A DNA stretch of 64,000 bases from a gamma proteobacterium HTCC2207 (GTDB lineage Bacteria; Pseudomonadota; Gammaproteobacteria; Pseudomonadales; Porticoccaceae). The position numbers were made by a program, and so were the translations under genes. Shown here piece by piece: positions 18,267-27,830 of this stretch (position 1 is the stretch's first letter; every line of letters starts with the position of its first letter). The DNA lies in contig CAJJAU010000003.1 in assembly GCA_905182275.1 (NCBI GenBank), positions 36,308 to 100,307 on the forward strand. The letters run 5' to 3'. The notes under the pieces are model-generated. The model searched no databases and was not told the DNA's origin. It worked only from the letters and a program-made list of their open reading frames with translations.

Positions 18267-19825
18267 AGTCTTTTAGCTTTCTCTTCCATTCCAATCACGT
18301 CTCTAAGACGCTGTCGGACGATAGATGATCGTTTGAAATCAGGGGTTACTAGTGTTTGTGCAAGACCTAATTGCTCTCGCGCTAACCCAAATGCGCCTAC
18401 TAGGATAAAATATTCTGCCCTAGCTTCATGGACGCCCGATATATTTCCCGCTAACCCACGAACCTCAGCGAGACGATACCAAACCATAGGGTCTTGGTTT
18501 CTTGATCTAGCAAGTTCGGTAAGGGCTAGGCTGGCCTCTTCATATTGATGATCCAGCCATAGAGTTTCAGCTTGTAGGGACAGTAGAGGGTAATTGCCGG
18601 GATTGCGGCTAACAAGAAAGGCTAATTTAGTCAGTGCCTGTTCATATTGTTCGTCTGCCATATCTAACTCTATGGCGGTGTAGTTATAAATTTGGTGGTT
18701 GGGGTCTTTCTTTAAAAGCGCTTCCATCAAATCTCGTGCAGCATCGACATTACCACTGGTTAAATAACTTAGAGCCAGGCCATATATTGCAGCATTTCTT
18801 TGCTGGGCATTTGCGTCCAACTTGGTGTTAAAACGCTTAATGTTATCCTTTTGGTTCTTAGTCATAGCAACCTGTGCTCGAGCTTGCATCAAATAGTAAT
18901 CGCTATTGTCGGGATAATGCCGCATGGAGCTACCCATAGCTCGGCCTCTGGCATCTGCTATGCGTTTCTCAGTTACTGGATGGGTTAGCAGAAACTCGGG
19001 AGCTCTATCGCCGGCGTACCGAGCTCGCTTGAGCATGGTCTCAAACATATCTCCAACCGCTCCGGGGTCCCGCCCGGATTTCTCCATGGTTCGCAGTCCG
19101 AATCGGTCGGCTTCTTTCTCGTTAGAACGACTATATCGCAGTTGGTTTTCTAGACTCATTGCTTGAGTTGCGGCCATGGCGGCCATCCCGGCATCGCCAC
19201 CAACAGTCGCTGCTAGGACTAATCCGGCGAGTAGTCCTGCCAGGCTCAGCGCAGACGAACTACGTTGGGCTTCTAGACCCCTAGCGAAGTGCCGTTGGCT
19301 TAGGTGGGCCAACTCATGAGCTAGCACTGACACCATTTGATCTTCGTTTTCAGCAAATGCAAATATGCCGGTGTGTATACCTATAACACCGCCGGGTACA
19401 GCAAAGGCGTTCATGCTAGGGTTATTAACAATGATGAGTTCAATGCGTGGGTCCTCAAGTTCGCTGTAAGTTGCTAAGTTGTAAATAAGATTCTCGAGGT
19501 AATCTTGCATGAGAGGATCGTCGAACTCTTGAACTCTACTTCTGAAAACTTTCAACCAGGTCCGGCCCAGCTGGTACTCCTGCTGTTTTGAGATGATCCC
19601 CGAGCTGCTGTCGCCTAAAATAGGCAGTTTGATGTCATTGCCAGCCGCGCTAGAAAAAGGGGTCGACAGAAGAGCAATACAAAGCCCTAAAGCCCAGTAA
19701 ACTTTTCTTAATGAGATACTTAGAGCATCGTAAATAGCTGGTAATTTGTAGATGATCAAAATAGGAATACACACGTTCAAAAGACTTGCCTCTACCTTAG
19801 CGGAAAATGAATAACAATTCGACAA
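18263..19825 (-). CDS. bepA: M48 family periplasmic metalloprotease/chaperone with TPR domain (BepA-like)
   Basis: The protein acts in outer-membrane protein and LPS-assembly (LptD) quality control in its E. coli relative. It shows the zinc motif [10 protein letters not shown], the third ligand in NEKEADRFG, the [17 protein letters not shown] segment of BepA, and a C-terminal half of TPR repeats ([17 protein letters not shown] onward). A signal sequence appears only at about residues 40-61 ([20 protein letters not shown]), so the 520-residue reading probably starts too early. TTG 19780 has GAGG eight bases upstream and is an alternative; I cannot settle the start. Upstream, perM is divergent. 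Confidence 0.88.
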   Translation of the reverse strand: MSNCYSFSAKVEASLLNVCIPILIIYKLPAIYDALSISLRKVYWALGLCIALLSTPFSSAAGNDIKLPILGDSSSGIISKQQEYQLGRTWLKVFRSRVQEFDDPLMQDYLENLIYNLATYSELEDPRIELIIVNNPSMNAFAVPGGVIGIHTGIFAFAENEDQMVSVLAHELAHLSQRHFARGLEAQRSSSALSLAGLLAGLVLAATVGGDAGMAAMAATQAMSLENQLRYSRSNEKEADRFGLRTMEKSGRDPGAVGDMFETMLKRARYAGDRAPEFLLTHPVTEKRIADARGRAMGSSMRHYPDNSDYYLMQARAQVAMTKNQKDNIKRFNTKLDANAQQRNAAIYGLALSYLTSGNVDAARDLMEALLKKDPNHQIYNYTAIELDMADEQYEQALTKLAFLVSRNPGNYPLLSLQAETLWLDHQYEEASLALTELARSRNQDPMVWYRLAEVRGLAGNISGVHEARAEYFILVGAFGLAREQLGLAQTLVTPDFKRSSIVRQRLRDVIGMEEKAKRL

Positions 19826-19915
19826 TTCAAACGTAAACTGGTTTCATGGGGATTCGGGAATAGGTTAAAAGTAGCTGGATTGTGAAATCTAGCCCTTATG
19901 TAGGTCAGGAGCGTA

Positions 19916-20992
19916 ATGAAGCAAATCTTAAATAAATGGTTGGGTCGGTACTTTGGGAATGAAGAAGCGGTTCTGTTGGCGGTAATGCTAGCCTCTTTTA
20001 TGATATTGATCGCTACAGTAGGTGAGTTCTTGGGTCCAGTTTTTGCTGCACTGGTGATAGCCTTTTTACTTCAGGGTGTCGTTAATGCCTTGATCCGCGT
20101 TGGGTCATCCCAGAGGACTTCAGTAATTACCGCTTTTATACTTTTTCTGGTTGCCTTAGTTACGATTCTAGTAGGGCTGGTGCCTATCGTTGGACGTCAA
20201 ATGACCCTGCTACTAAGCGAAGCGCCTAATATGCTCGGTCGGCTCCAGGTTTTTCTGGCAGGTCTTCCTGAACGCTACGAAGATTACGTGACCGCAGAAC
20301 AGTTTCAAATGATCTGGGTGCGTGTATCTGAAGAGATAGCAAACATAGCTGAGCAGGTGCTTTCATTTTCACTTAGCAGCTTCCCCAGCTTATTCGCTAT
20401 TGCTATATACCTATTGTTGGTCCCGGTACTTGTGTTTTTCATGTTGAATGATCGAGAAAAGCTAGTCAGGTTTGTGACGAACCTACTTCCTAATAAAAGA
20501 CCGGTGATGTCGTCTATTTGGTCGGAAATGAATGTCCAATTCGCCAATTATGTTCGTGGAAAAGCCATAGAGATTCTTATTGTAGGCTTGTTATCTTATG
20601 CTTCTTTCCTTTTTATGGGCCTTAATTATGCAGCTTTGCTGGCACTACTAGTCGGTCTTTCAGTGTTAATACCCTATATAGGTGCCACGGTAGTCACTCT
20701 GCCAGTGTTACTGGTGGGCTACATGCAGTGGGGCTCCTCGCCCGAGTTCTTTTGGTTGTTTATGGTGTATGGAGCCATCCAGTTTTTCGATGGCAATGTA
20801 CTGGTTCCATTACTTTTTTCTGAAGTGGTTAATCTGCATCCTGTCGCTATTATTGTGGCTGTTTTATTGTTCGGGGGTATCTGGGGGTTTTGGGGCGTGT
20901 TTTTCGCAATTCCGCTAGCGACTTTAGTCAAGGCCGTTTTTAACGCTTGGCCTGATGGCTCTCCCTCTGATGTAGAAGTGGTTGAGGATTAG
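19916..20992 (+). CDS. perM: AI-2E family transporter (PerM-like)
   Basis: The 358-residue membrane protein belongs to the AI-2E/PerM family, with seven to eight helices: paired N-terminal helices around residues 20-60, a periplasmic amphipathic stretch (GRLQVFLAGLPERYEDYV) and the C-terminal block GLNYAALLALLVGLSVLIPY followed by IGATVVTLPVLLVG. Most members are efflux proteins of unknown substrate; the autoinducer name is historical. In many gammaproteobacteria perM neighbours the BepA-like protease gene, as here (divergent, 90 bases). The ATG has GGAG eight bases before it. Confidence 0.9.
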   Translation: MKQILNKWLGRYFGNEEAVLLAVMLASFMILIATVGEFLGPVFAALVIAFLLQGVVNALIRVGSSQRTSVITAFILFLVALVTILVGLVPIVGRQMTLLLSEAPNMLGRLQVFLAGLPERYEDYVTAEQFQMIWVRVSEEIANIAEQVLSFSLSSFPSLFAIAIYLLLVPVLVFFMLNDREKLVRFVTNLLPNKRPVMSSIWSEMNVQFANYVRGKAIEILIVGLLSYASFLFMGLNYAALLALLVGLSVLIPYIGATVVTLPVLLVGYMQWGSSPEFFWLFMVYGAIQFFDGNVLVPLLFSEVVNLHPVAIIVAVLLFGGIWGFWGVFFAIPLATLVKAVFNAWPDGSPSDVEVVED

Positions 20993-21069
20993 TTCGTTAT
21001 TTTTTAGGCTGATCTTTATCCTGGGACGTATCAGATTGTATTAGATCTGAACATACACAATGTAAATAC

Positions 21070-21591
21070 ATGATTAAAGTTACAGAAAAGCCCCAGAAAA
21101 CTATTATTTGTCTTGAGCCTAATCGTTCGGCTACGTGGCAACAAACAAAGACTGCGATTTTGGCACTCTCGTCTTTTATGATGGTTATTGGCGTTGGATG
21201 GCTAATCGCAGGGGTTTGGCTAATATTGCCTTTTGTGTTGCTTGATATTTTGGTTTTTTCGTATTTTTTTTATCGCGTATGTGAGGCCACTTATCTTCGC
21301 CAATTTATTATTATTGAGCCAGACTCAGTTTGTTTTCAAACAGGTATTCGGACGCTAGGTGCGATTAAGAAGTTCCAGCGGCCTTGCTATTTACTCATCC
21401 ACAAGCGCCGGTCCCCGAGTCACCTCGAAGGTTATTCTCTCACTGATGATACTGAGGTTCAATCTATAGGTAGCTTTCTCAATGAAGACGACCTCAAGCA
21501 TCTAAGGCTTGTGCTAGGGCAATTTGGATTTCTCGAGATTAATCAGGAGTGGTGGAAGCCCAAGGCTACGGTAAACAGACTGGATTATTGA
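21070..21591 (+). CDS. DUF2244 domain-containing membrane protein
   Basis: This 173-residue protein fits DUF2244: an N-terminal arm with LEPNRSATWQQTK, two adjacent membrane helices (about residues 26-46 and 48-68), then a beta-rich cytosolic domain with RQFIIIEPDSVCF and GSFLNEDDLKHLRLVL. Family function is unknown; it is often near cytochrome c oxidase genes, which are not seen here. It follows perM by 77 bases on the same strand and precedes the aceE regulatory region. Confidence 0.82.
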   Translation: MIKVTEKPQKTIICLEPNRSATWQQTKTAILALSSFMMVIGVGWLIAGVWLILPFVLLDILVFSYFFYRVCEATYLRQFIIIEPDSVCFQTGIRTLGAIKKFQRPCYLLIHKRRSPSHLEGYSLTDDTEVQSIGSFLNEDDLKHLRLVLGQFGFLEINQEWWKPKATVNRLDY

Positions 21592-21662
21592 TGCCTATTA
21601 GCATGCTTTACTCGCCGGCATTATTATCTATTTGCATATAAACGATTCGAACCCAGCGGGTT

Positions 21663-21678
21663 CTTGTAGTATAACTAA
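21663..21678. promoter_or_regulatory. Upstream operator-like site before aceE
   Basis: CTTGTAGTATAACTAA has one full half-site (CTTGTAGT) and a partial opposite half (ACTA) around a three-base centre. It shares the TAGT-N3-ACTA core with the perfect palindrome at 21778 and lies just upstream of the proposed aceE promoter. The centres of the two sites are 115 bases apart, close to eleven helical turns. Confidence 0.5.
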
Positions 21679-21685
21679 TCTTTTT

Positions 21686-21714
21686 TTTAGCAATATTAAA
21701 ATTATCTCTATAAT
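21686..21714 (+). promoter_or_regulatory. Candidate aceE promoter
   Basis: TATAAT at 21709-21714 with a weak TTTAGC (21686-21691) 17 bases upstream, in an AT-rich stretch. It would start transcription near 21721 and place the perfect palindrome about 60-75 bases into the leader. The -35 box is poor, so an activator or another promoter is possible. Confidence 0.4.
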
Positions 21715-21777
21715 AATCAACTGCTTATATTTTATGGCTTTTTTTAAGGTGAAACAATCTACTTTATTTTCGGAATG

Positions 21778-21796
21778 CTTGTAGTTATACTACAAG
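21778..21796. promoter_or_regulatory. Perfect palindromic operator in the aceE leader
   Basis: CTTGTAGTTATACTACAAG is an inverted repeat with 8-base arms and a 3-base centre (TAT). This is the form expected for a dimeric repressor such as a GntR-type regulator of pyruvate dehydrogenase, but it does not match the E. coli PdhR box, so the regulator is unknown. It lies about 100 bases before the aceE start codon. Confidence 0.65.
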
Positions 21797-21896
21797 TCCG
21801 ATCGGGCGGGGTATTAATTGGCGATGATAGGCGCCACTCCGGTTCGAAGCACCGTCTCCGCCGCTTTAACGACTAATATTCAACTGGATGATATCT

Positions 21897-24551
21897 ATGG
21901 ATGATTTGGATCCCACTGAAACTCAAGAATGGCTCGATGCGTTAGACTCAATTGGTCGAAACCATGGGGAAGGGCGTGCTAGCTACATTCTGAACCAACT
22001 AAATGCTCATGCGACAGAACGCGGTATCGAGCTTCCACAATCGGTGACCACAAATTTTTGTAACACAATCCCCGCGGTTCGCGAAAAGGCCATGCCTGGA
22101 GACTTATTCATGGAGCGCCGCATACGCTCATTGGTCCGATGGAACGCTCTGGCGATGGTGATGAGAGCGAATAGTCAGAGTGAGGGGATTGGCGGACACA
22201 TTGCGAGCTTCTCATCTGCAGCAACTCTATATGACATTGGGTTTAATTATTTTTTCCGTGGACCTGATTGCGACAGTCTTGGGGATTTGGTGTTCTTTCA
22301 AGGTCACAGTTCTCCAGGTATGTATGCACGCTCATTTCTCGAGGGTCGTCTGTCAGTAGAACAACTCGATAATTTTCGGCGTGAGGTGGATGGGACTGGT
22401 TTGTCATCATATCCGCATCCTTGGTTGATGCCGGATTACTGGCAATTCCCAACAGTATCCATGGGCTTGGGGCCCATTCAGGCAATTTATCAGGCACATG
22501 TGATGCGCTATCTTTCTGCGCGAGGGTTGGTTGCCCGCGGGGACAGAAAAGTTTGGGCCTTTCTCGGTGATGGTGAGTGCGATGAGCCAGAAACGCTCGG
22601 TGCTATTTCCCTTGCCGGTAGAGAGGGGCTTGAGAATCTTATTTTTGTCATCAATTGCAATCTCCAGCGTCTTGACGGCCCAGTTCGTGGTAATGGGAAA
22701 ATTATCCAGGAACTAGAAGGGCAATTCCGGGGTGCTGGTTGGAATGTTATTAAAGTTATTTGGGGTAGGCACTGGGATGCTCTTTTAGAGCGAGATAAAA
22801 GTGGCTTACTTCTGCAGCGAATGAATGAAGTCTGTGACGGCGAGTTACAGAATTATAAGTACAATGGAGGTGCCTATACTCGAGAGCACTTCTTCGGGAA
22901 GTATCCTGAGTTATTAGAATTAGTCAAAGATATGACTGATGATCAAATCATGAAGCTTAATCGTGGTGGCCACGATCCATACAAAGTCTATGCGGCATAT
23001 TCAGAGGCGGTCGAAAATAAAGGTACTCCAACCGTAATTTTGGCGCATACAGTCAAAGGCTATGGCCTTGGTGAGGGCGGCCAGGCAGCTAATGATACCC
23101 ATTCGGTTAAAAAATTAGATGTGGAAAATTTAAAGACCTTTAGAGATAGGTTTGGAATTCCAATTTCTGATGACCAGCTGGAAAAGGTCCCTTATTACAG
23201 GCCCGCGGAGGATAGTCCAGAACTCACCTATATGAAGCGTAGGAGAGAGAGTTTGGGCGGATCTCTGCCGGCACGTAAATCTGACTTCGATGCAATGTCG
23301 GTGCCTGCTTTAGGGGCGTTTGACAAGCAGCTCACTGGCAGTGGTAAACGAGAGATTTCATCGACTATGGCCTTTGTTAGAGTTTTATCTAACTTAGTCA
23401 AAGATAAAGATATTGGTGAATATGTTGTACCAATTGTTCCAGATGAGGCGCGAACTTTTGGCATGGAAGGTATGTTCCGTCAGCTTGGTATTTATACATC
23501 AGCAGGACAGAAGTACGTCCCTCATGATCACGAACAGATCATGTATTACAAAGAAGACAAAAAAGGCGTCATCCTCGAGGAAGGAATTAATGAAGCCGGA
23601 GCTATGTCTGCTTGGCTAGCTCTAGCGACTGCCTATAGTACAAGTTCTCGACCGATGATTCCCTTTTACATCTTTTACTCGATGTTTGGTTTTCAACGGA
23701 TCGGCGATCTTGCATGGGCGGCGGGTGACAGTCAGGCTCGTGGCTTTTTGATCGGCGCAACGGCCGGTAGAACAACTCTGAACGGGGAGGGTTTACAGCA
23801 CCAAGATGGACATAGCCTGATACTCGCGAATACGATTCCCAACTGTAAAAGTTATGATGCTACCTTTAGCTACGAACTTACCGTAATCATTCAAAGTGGC
23901 CTTAAACGAATGTTTGAGGATAAAGAAAACTGTTTTTACTATCTCACCACGATGAATGAAAACTATGTCCATCCAGCGATGCCTGAAGGGGTTGAAGACG
24001 GCATTATCAAAGGTGGCTACCCATTGGTGCAATCGGTTTCTAAGAAGGGTAAGAGTAAGAAGGTTATCCTTATGGGTGCAGGTACGATCTTAAATGAGGT
24101 TTTAGCAGCGGCAGTGTTGCTCAAAGACAAGTTTTCTGTTGAGTCTGATATTTGGAGTTTAACCAGTATTAATGAATTAGTCAGGGAAGGGCAGGCGGTT
24201 GACCGGTGGAATCTATTGCATCCCACAGAGAGCACTAAGAAAAGTTATATTGAGAGCCAGTTAGGCGAGATCGACGAACCGGTAGTTATTGCCACTGACT
24301 ATATGAAAGCCTATGCAGAGCAGCTACGCCGATATATTCCCGGCACTCTACACGTACTTGGAACTGACGGTTTCGGACGGAGTGATAGCAGAGAGACCCT
24401 GCGGCGATTTTTTGAGGTAGATCGTTATTTTATTGTGATTTCGGCATTGAAAGGCTTGTCGGATAATGGAGTAATAGATTCATCAGTGGTATCTGAGGCC
24501 ATAGAGCTATTTTCCATCGACCCGAACAAGCCTAATCCACTATATCTTTAA
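21897..24551 (+). CDS. aceE: Pyruvate dehydrogenase E1 component (homodimeric type)
   Basis: This 884-residue thiamine diphosphate enzyme decarboxylates pyruvate and passes the acetyl group to the lipoyl arm of E2. It aligns with E. coli AceE (887) from start to end: DPTETQEWLDAL, LERRIRS-like MERRIRSLVRWNAL, LSSYPHPWLMPDYWQFPTVS, the ThDP motif beginning GDGECDEPE and ending near NCNLQRLDGP, then DEARTFGMEGMFRQLGIY and TDGFGRSDSRETLRRFFEVD. I took the ATG at 21897, with GGAT seven bases upstream, over the ATG at 21888. aceF follows 60 bases downstream. Confidence 0.97.
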   Translation: MDDLDPTETQEWLDALDSIGRNHGEGRASYILNQLNAHATERGIELPQSVTTNFCNTIPAVREKAMPGDLFMERRIRSLVRWNALAMVMRANSQSEGIGGHIASFSSAATLYDIGFNYFFRGPDCDSLGDLVFFQGHSSPGMYARSFLEGRLSVEQLDNFRREVDGTGLSSYPHPWLMPDYWQFPTVSMGLGPIQAIYQAHVMRYLSARGLVARGDRKVWAFLGDGECDEPETLGAISLAGREGLENLIFVINCNLQRLDGPVRGNGKIIQELEGQFRGAGWNVIKVIWGRHWDALLERDKSGLLLQRMNEVCDGELQNYKYNGGAYTREHFFGKYPELLELVKDMTDDQIMKLNRGGHDPYKVYAAYSEAVENKGTPTVILAHTVKGYGLGEGGQAANDTHSVKKLDVENLKTFRDRFGIPISDDQLEKVPYYRPAEDSPELTYMKRRRESLGGSLPARKSDFDAMSVPALGAFDKQLTGSGKREISSTMAFVRVLSNLVKDKDIGEYVVPIVPDEARTFGMEGMFRQLGIYTSAGQKYVPHDHEQIMYYKEDKKGVILEEGINEAGAMSAWLALATAYSTSSRPMIPFYIFYSMFGFQRIGDLAWAAGDSQARGFLIGATAGRTTLNGEGLQHQDGHSLILANTIPNCKSYDATFSYELTVIIQSGLKRMFEDKENCFYYLTTMNENYVHPAMPEGVEDGIIKGGYPLVQSVSKKGKSKKVILMGAGTILNEVLAAAVLLKDKFSVESDIWSLTSINELVREGQAVDRWNLLHPTESTKKSYIESQLGEIDEPVVIATDYMKAYAEQLRRYIPGTLHVLGTDGFGRSDSRETLRRFFEVDRYFIVISALKGLSDNGVIDSSVVSEAIELFSIDPNKPNPLYL

Positions 24552-24611
24552 ATATTGATTATCGTGGCTACACTGAGTTAGCATGAATTTTATATGTATG
24601 AGGAATATTGT

Positions 24612-25943
24612 GTGTCTATAAAAACTGTAGTAGTTCCAGACCTTGGCGGGGCAGAGTCCGTTGATGTTATTGAGTTGAGTCTGGCGGTAGGAGATAACGT
24701 TGAATTAGAGGGCTCATTACTGGTTCTAGAATCCGACAAGGCAACCATGGATGTGCCCAGTCCGTTTGACGGTCAATTAGTAAAATACTTAGTTGCTGAA
24801 GGGGATACAGTGAAGGTCGGTGACGCTATTGCTGAACTCGAGACGATTGTCAGTAGCGATGATGCCCCAGAGAGCAAGCCGGAGGCGTTAGCCGAGCTAG
24901 CATTACCTCCTGAGTCTCCAGTAGTGCCGTCCATTGACGCGGTAGAGCCGAGTCCTCCCGAGCCGCAGGCCCCAGTAGAGTTAAAGTCTCAACCGCCAGC
25001 TGCTGTTTTAGAGCAATCCGCTGCTGATGTTGAGGAAGCTGATATCTATGCAGGGCCATCGGTAAGAATGTTGGCCAGAGAGCTAGGTGTGCAGCTGGGT
25101 GTTGTTCGAGGTAGCGGCCCACGAGGGCGAATCCTGCGGGATGATGTCAACGATTATGTCAAAGCTGCGCTCGCGCAAGGTTCGTCACGGGTGCAGACTG
25201 CCAGCAATGGCATTCCCGAGGTGCCAACGATTGATTTTAGTCAGTTTGGCGCTATTGATACTGTGAAGATGACTAAAATCCAAAAAATAACCGCAGCCAA
25301 TATGCAGCGTAACTGGCTCAATGTGCCTCATGTTACCCAATTTGATGAAGCTGACACTACTGATATGGATAGCTTTCGGAAGTCACTCAAGGCTGAGGGA
25401 GATGCGCGGGGCATTCGAATTTCTCCAGTGGCATTTTTAATTAAGGCCATAGCCATTGCTTTACAGGAGAATCCAGTATTTTTGCGTTCACTGGCTGGCG
25501 ATGGTGAAAATTATATTCAAAAACACTACTGTAATATTGGGATGGCCGTCGACACGCCGAGAGGTCTGGTTGTGCCGGTTATTCGTGATGTTGGTAATAT
25601 GGGACTATGGGATATTGCAACTGCAGTAACTGAATTCGCAGGCAAAGCGCGCGAGGGTAAGTTGAAACTCGCTGACATGCAGGGAGGGTGCTTCACTCTG
25701 TCTAGTTTAGGTGCTATTGGAGGCAATGGGTTTACACCTATTGTCAATGCGCCCGAAGCCGGAATTCTTGGGGTGTCCAAAGCGCAGATAAAGCCCGTTT
25801 GGGACGGTCAAGAGTTCCAGCCGCGGCTAATGCTCCCGCTAGCACTATCCTATGATCACCGCTTGGTTAATGGTGGTGATGCTGGTCGATTTATGACTCA
25901 GATAGTTAAGCTGCTGAGTGATGTCAGGCACTTAGCGCTGTAA
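24612..25943 (+). CDS. aceF: Pyruvate dehydrogenase E2 (dihydrolipoamide acetyltransferase)
   Basis: The 443-residue E2 moves the acetyl group to CoA and forms the core of the complex. It has a single lipoyl domain with the modified lysine in LESDKATMDVPS (E. coli has three such domains), a long Pro/Glu/Ala linker (about residues 85-140), an E1/E3-binding domain (AGPSVRMLARELGV ... GPRGRILRDDV) and the catalytic domain ending with the active-site motif SYDHRLVNGGDAGRF. I chose GTG 24612, with GAGGA seven bases upstream; ATG 24594 would add six residues. No lpd (E3) gene follows. Confidence 0.95.
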   Translation: MSIKTVVVPDLGGAESVDVIELSLAVGDNVELEGSLLVLESDKATMDVPSPFDGQLVKYLVAEGDTVKVGDAIAELETIVSSDDAPESKPEALAELALPPESPVVPSIDAVEPSPPEPQAPVELKSQPPAAVLEQSAADVEEADIYAGPSVRMLARELGVQLGVVRGSGPRGRILRDDVNDYVKAALAQGSSRVQTASNGIPEVPTIDFSQFGAIDTVKMTKIQKITAANMQRNWLNVPHVTQFDEADTTDMDSFRKSLKAEGDARGIRISPVAFLIKAIAIALQENPVFLRSLAGDGENYIQKHYCNIGMAVDTPRGLVVPVIRDVGNMGLWDIATAVTEFAGKAREGKLKLADMQGGCFTLSSLGAIGGNGFTPIVNAPEAGILGVSKAQIKPVWDGQEFQPRLMLPLALSYDHRLVNGGDAGRFMTQIVKLLSDVRHLAL

Positions 25944-25969
25944 CCTTCTATATTTTCAAGGAGAGGAAT

Positions 25970-26410
25970 ATGCAGTTTTTGCACACTATGGTGCGGGTTT
26001 CAGATATCGAGGCATCGTTGGCTTTTTATTGCGGCGCTTTGGGGATGACTGAAGTGTCACGCTATGATGTTGAAAAAGGTCGGTTTAGTTTGATCTTTTT
26101 GGCGGCTCCAGAGGACTCAGAGACGGCCGTAACAAAGGATGCACCTTTATTAGAGCTTACTCATAACTGGGATCCAGAGATATACGAGGGTGGCAGAAAT
26201 TTTGGTCATCTAGCGTTTCGGGTCCCAGATATCTATGCCGCTTGTTCACGGTTAGCAGAACACGGCGTACTGATTAGCCGACCCCCTAGAGACGGTCGTA
26301 TGGCATTTGTAAGGTCTCCGGATGGTATTTCCGTCGAGCTACTGCAAGCTGGAGACTCTCTGGCGCCGATGGAGCCTTGGTTATCAATGCAAAACTCGGG
26401 TGATTGGTAG
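25970..26410 (+). CDS. gloA: Glyoxalase I (lactoylglutathione lyase)
   Basis: The 146-residue VOC-fold protein aligns with E. coli GloA: FLHTMVRVSDIEASLAFY at the start with metal ligand His5, LLELTHNWD (Glu), NFGHLAFRVPD (His) and SVELLQAG (Glu), so all four metal ligands are in place. It converts the hemithioacetal of methylglyoxal and glutathione to S-lactoylglutathione. An AAGGAGAGG ribosome site precedes the ATG. It starts 26 bases after aceF and may be cotranscribed with the pyruvate dehydrogenase genes, an unusual third member. Confidence 0.9.
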   Translation: MQFLHTMVRVSDIEASLAFYCGALGMTEVSRYDVEKGRFSLIFLAAPEDSETAVTKDAPLLELTHNWDPEIYEGGRNFGHLAFRVPDIYAACSRLAEHGVLISRPPRDGRMAFVRSPDGISVELLQAGDSLAPMEPWLSMQNSGDW

Positions 26411-26423
26411 CCGGTTTGATCGA

Positions 26424-27497
26424 TTAGCTCTTTTTGAAAGGTAACATTTCATTCGCCTGTTCGATATGCGCATCAATGGCATAGTTTTCTTCGTCGAGGA
26501 ATTTAGCAATAGCCTTTTTGAACTCTGGGTGTTTAATCCAATGCAGAGAATGGGTTCTTATTGGCTCAAAGCCTCTAACCAATTTATGCTCCCCCTGGGC
26601 GCCTGCATCATAGCGCTTTAAGCCCATTTTGATTGCGAACTCAATACCACGATAATAACAAAGCTCAAAATGGAGAAAGGGGAACTCGCCCAGACTACCC
26701 CAGTAACGCCCGTAGAGAGTATCGCTGTCGAATAAATAAAGCGCACACGCGATGGGCTGGCCGTCCTGTGTGGCTACCGACATAGCAATCTGCTCGGGCA
26801 TTCCCTTGGCAATGCGCTGGAAGAATGTCTCAGTTAGATAACCTCGAGTCCCATTTCTCTTGGCGTAGGTTCGCTCGTAAAGTCGATAAAAAAGTTGCCA
26901 AATTTCCGTGCTTATGTCGGCGCCCAATAGCACTTCTATTTCAATGTTTTGCTTCTGTATCTCATCTCTTTCTTTCTTGATCATTTTCCGCTTACGTGAG
27001 GTCATGCCTGCCAGATAGTCATCAAAACATTGATAATTTTTGTTCATCCAATGATATTGGACACCGGTTCGTTTAAGTAACCTAGGATCATCAAACAGCT
27101 TTATGTCATTTTCTTCCGGAAATAGAATATGCCAGCTTGAAGCCTCGGTGTCCTCTGCAATATTAATTACCTCGTCGATAATTTGGCGGCAATGCTTTTG
27201 ATTCAGACCTTCAGAGCAGCGGAGCCGGCTTCCTGTGGACGGAGTAAATGGTACAGCAGTGACCAACTTCGGGTAATACTCTAAGCCATTTTGGTGGTAA
27301 GCATTTGCCCAAGCATGGTCAAAGACATACTCTCCCATTGAGTGATCTTTGAGATAGAGCGGCATGAAACAGTCAGTTTCTCCGTCGCTAAGAGTCAGAT
27401 GAACAGGCTCCCATCCCGAGTCACTGCAGGCACTGCCACTTTCCTCGAGAGCCTCAAGAAATGTTTCTGTCAAAAACGGATAGGGTAGAGCACTCAT
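26424..27497 (-). CDS. FemAB/GNAT-like N-acyltransferase (peptidogalycan biosynthesis protein family)
   Basis: This 357-residue protein belongs to the COG3146 group of predicted acyltransferases related to FemAB. Recognisable segments are PFLTETFLEALEESGS, YLKDHSMGEYVFDHAWANAY, SRKRKMIKKERDEI, RGYLTETFFQRIAKGMPE, LYGRYWGSLGEFPFLHFELC and GAQGEHKLVRGFEP. No signal peptide or membrane segment. The physiological substrate is not known for the family. The gene is convergent with gloA (13 bases between) and is transcribed alone. Confidence 0.8.
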   Translation of the reverse strand: MSALPYPFLTETFLEALEESGSACSDSGWEPVHLTLSDGETDCFMPLYLKDHSMGEYVFDHAWANAYHQNGLEYYPKLVTAVPFTPSTGSRLRCSEGLNQKHCRQIIDEVINIAEDTEASSWHILFPEENDIKLFDDPRLLKRTGVQYHWMNKNYQCFDDYLAGMTSRKRKMIKKERDEIQKQNIEIEVLLGADISTEIWQLFYRLYERTYAKRNGTRGYLTETFFQRIAKGMPEQIAMSVATQDGQPIACALYLFDSDTLYGRYWGSLGEFPFLHFELCYYRGIEFAIKMGLKRYDAGAQGEHKLVRGFEPIRTHSLHWIKHPEFKKAIAKFLDEENYAIDAHIEQANEMLPFKKS

Positions 27498-27830
27498 AAG
27501 AAGGATCCTATAGTTGACCGTTGGCAGCGGGCTGCGCCAGGATTTACCGCTTGTTTTTGAGTGGGATGACGAGTTGCACGCGTCTCTAACTCTTAAGTCA
27601 TGTGTACGTCGCTGCCACTTTATATGATCACATATATTGCCATAATGGAATCAATATAAGCTTTCTAGTTATCAGTGCTACTGGGCGCTGCGGAGAGTAT
27701 GGGGGATTATTCTCTGTAAGAAAGTTTTTTATGAATATTTTGTGTCTATTTTTACGAGTTAGAAACGCATTGGGGTATCATAGGCGACTTAGCGAAAAGC
27801 TAGAAATTTAGCCATTAATGGAGATTGTAA
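27498..27830. other. Non-coding gap upstream of fabV
   Basis: The 333 bases between the divergent acyltransferase and fabV genes hold no convincing gene. An imperfect palindrome TATATG-ATCA-CATATA lies at 27621-27636 and could be an operator. A 69-codon frame (27602-27811) has no ribosome site and an unlikely composition, so I do not call it. Confidence 0.5.

Noticed and set aside
27602..27811. 69-codon plus-strand frame before fabV
   Set aside because: No ribosome site, unlikely composition and no recognisable motif.
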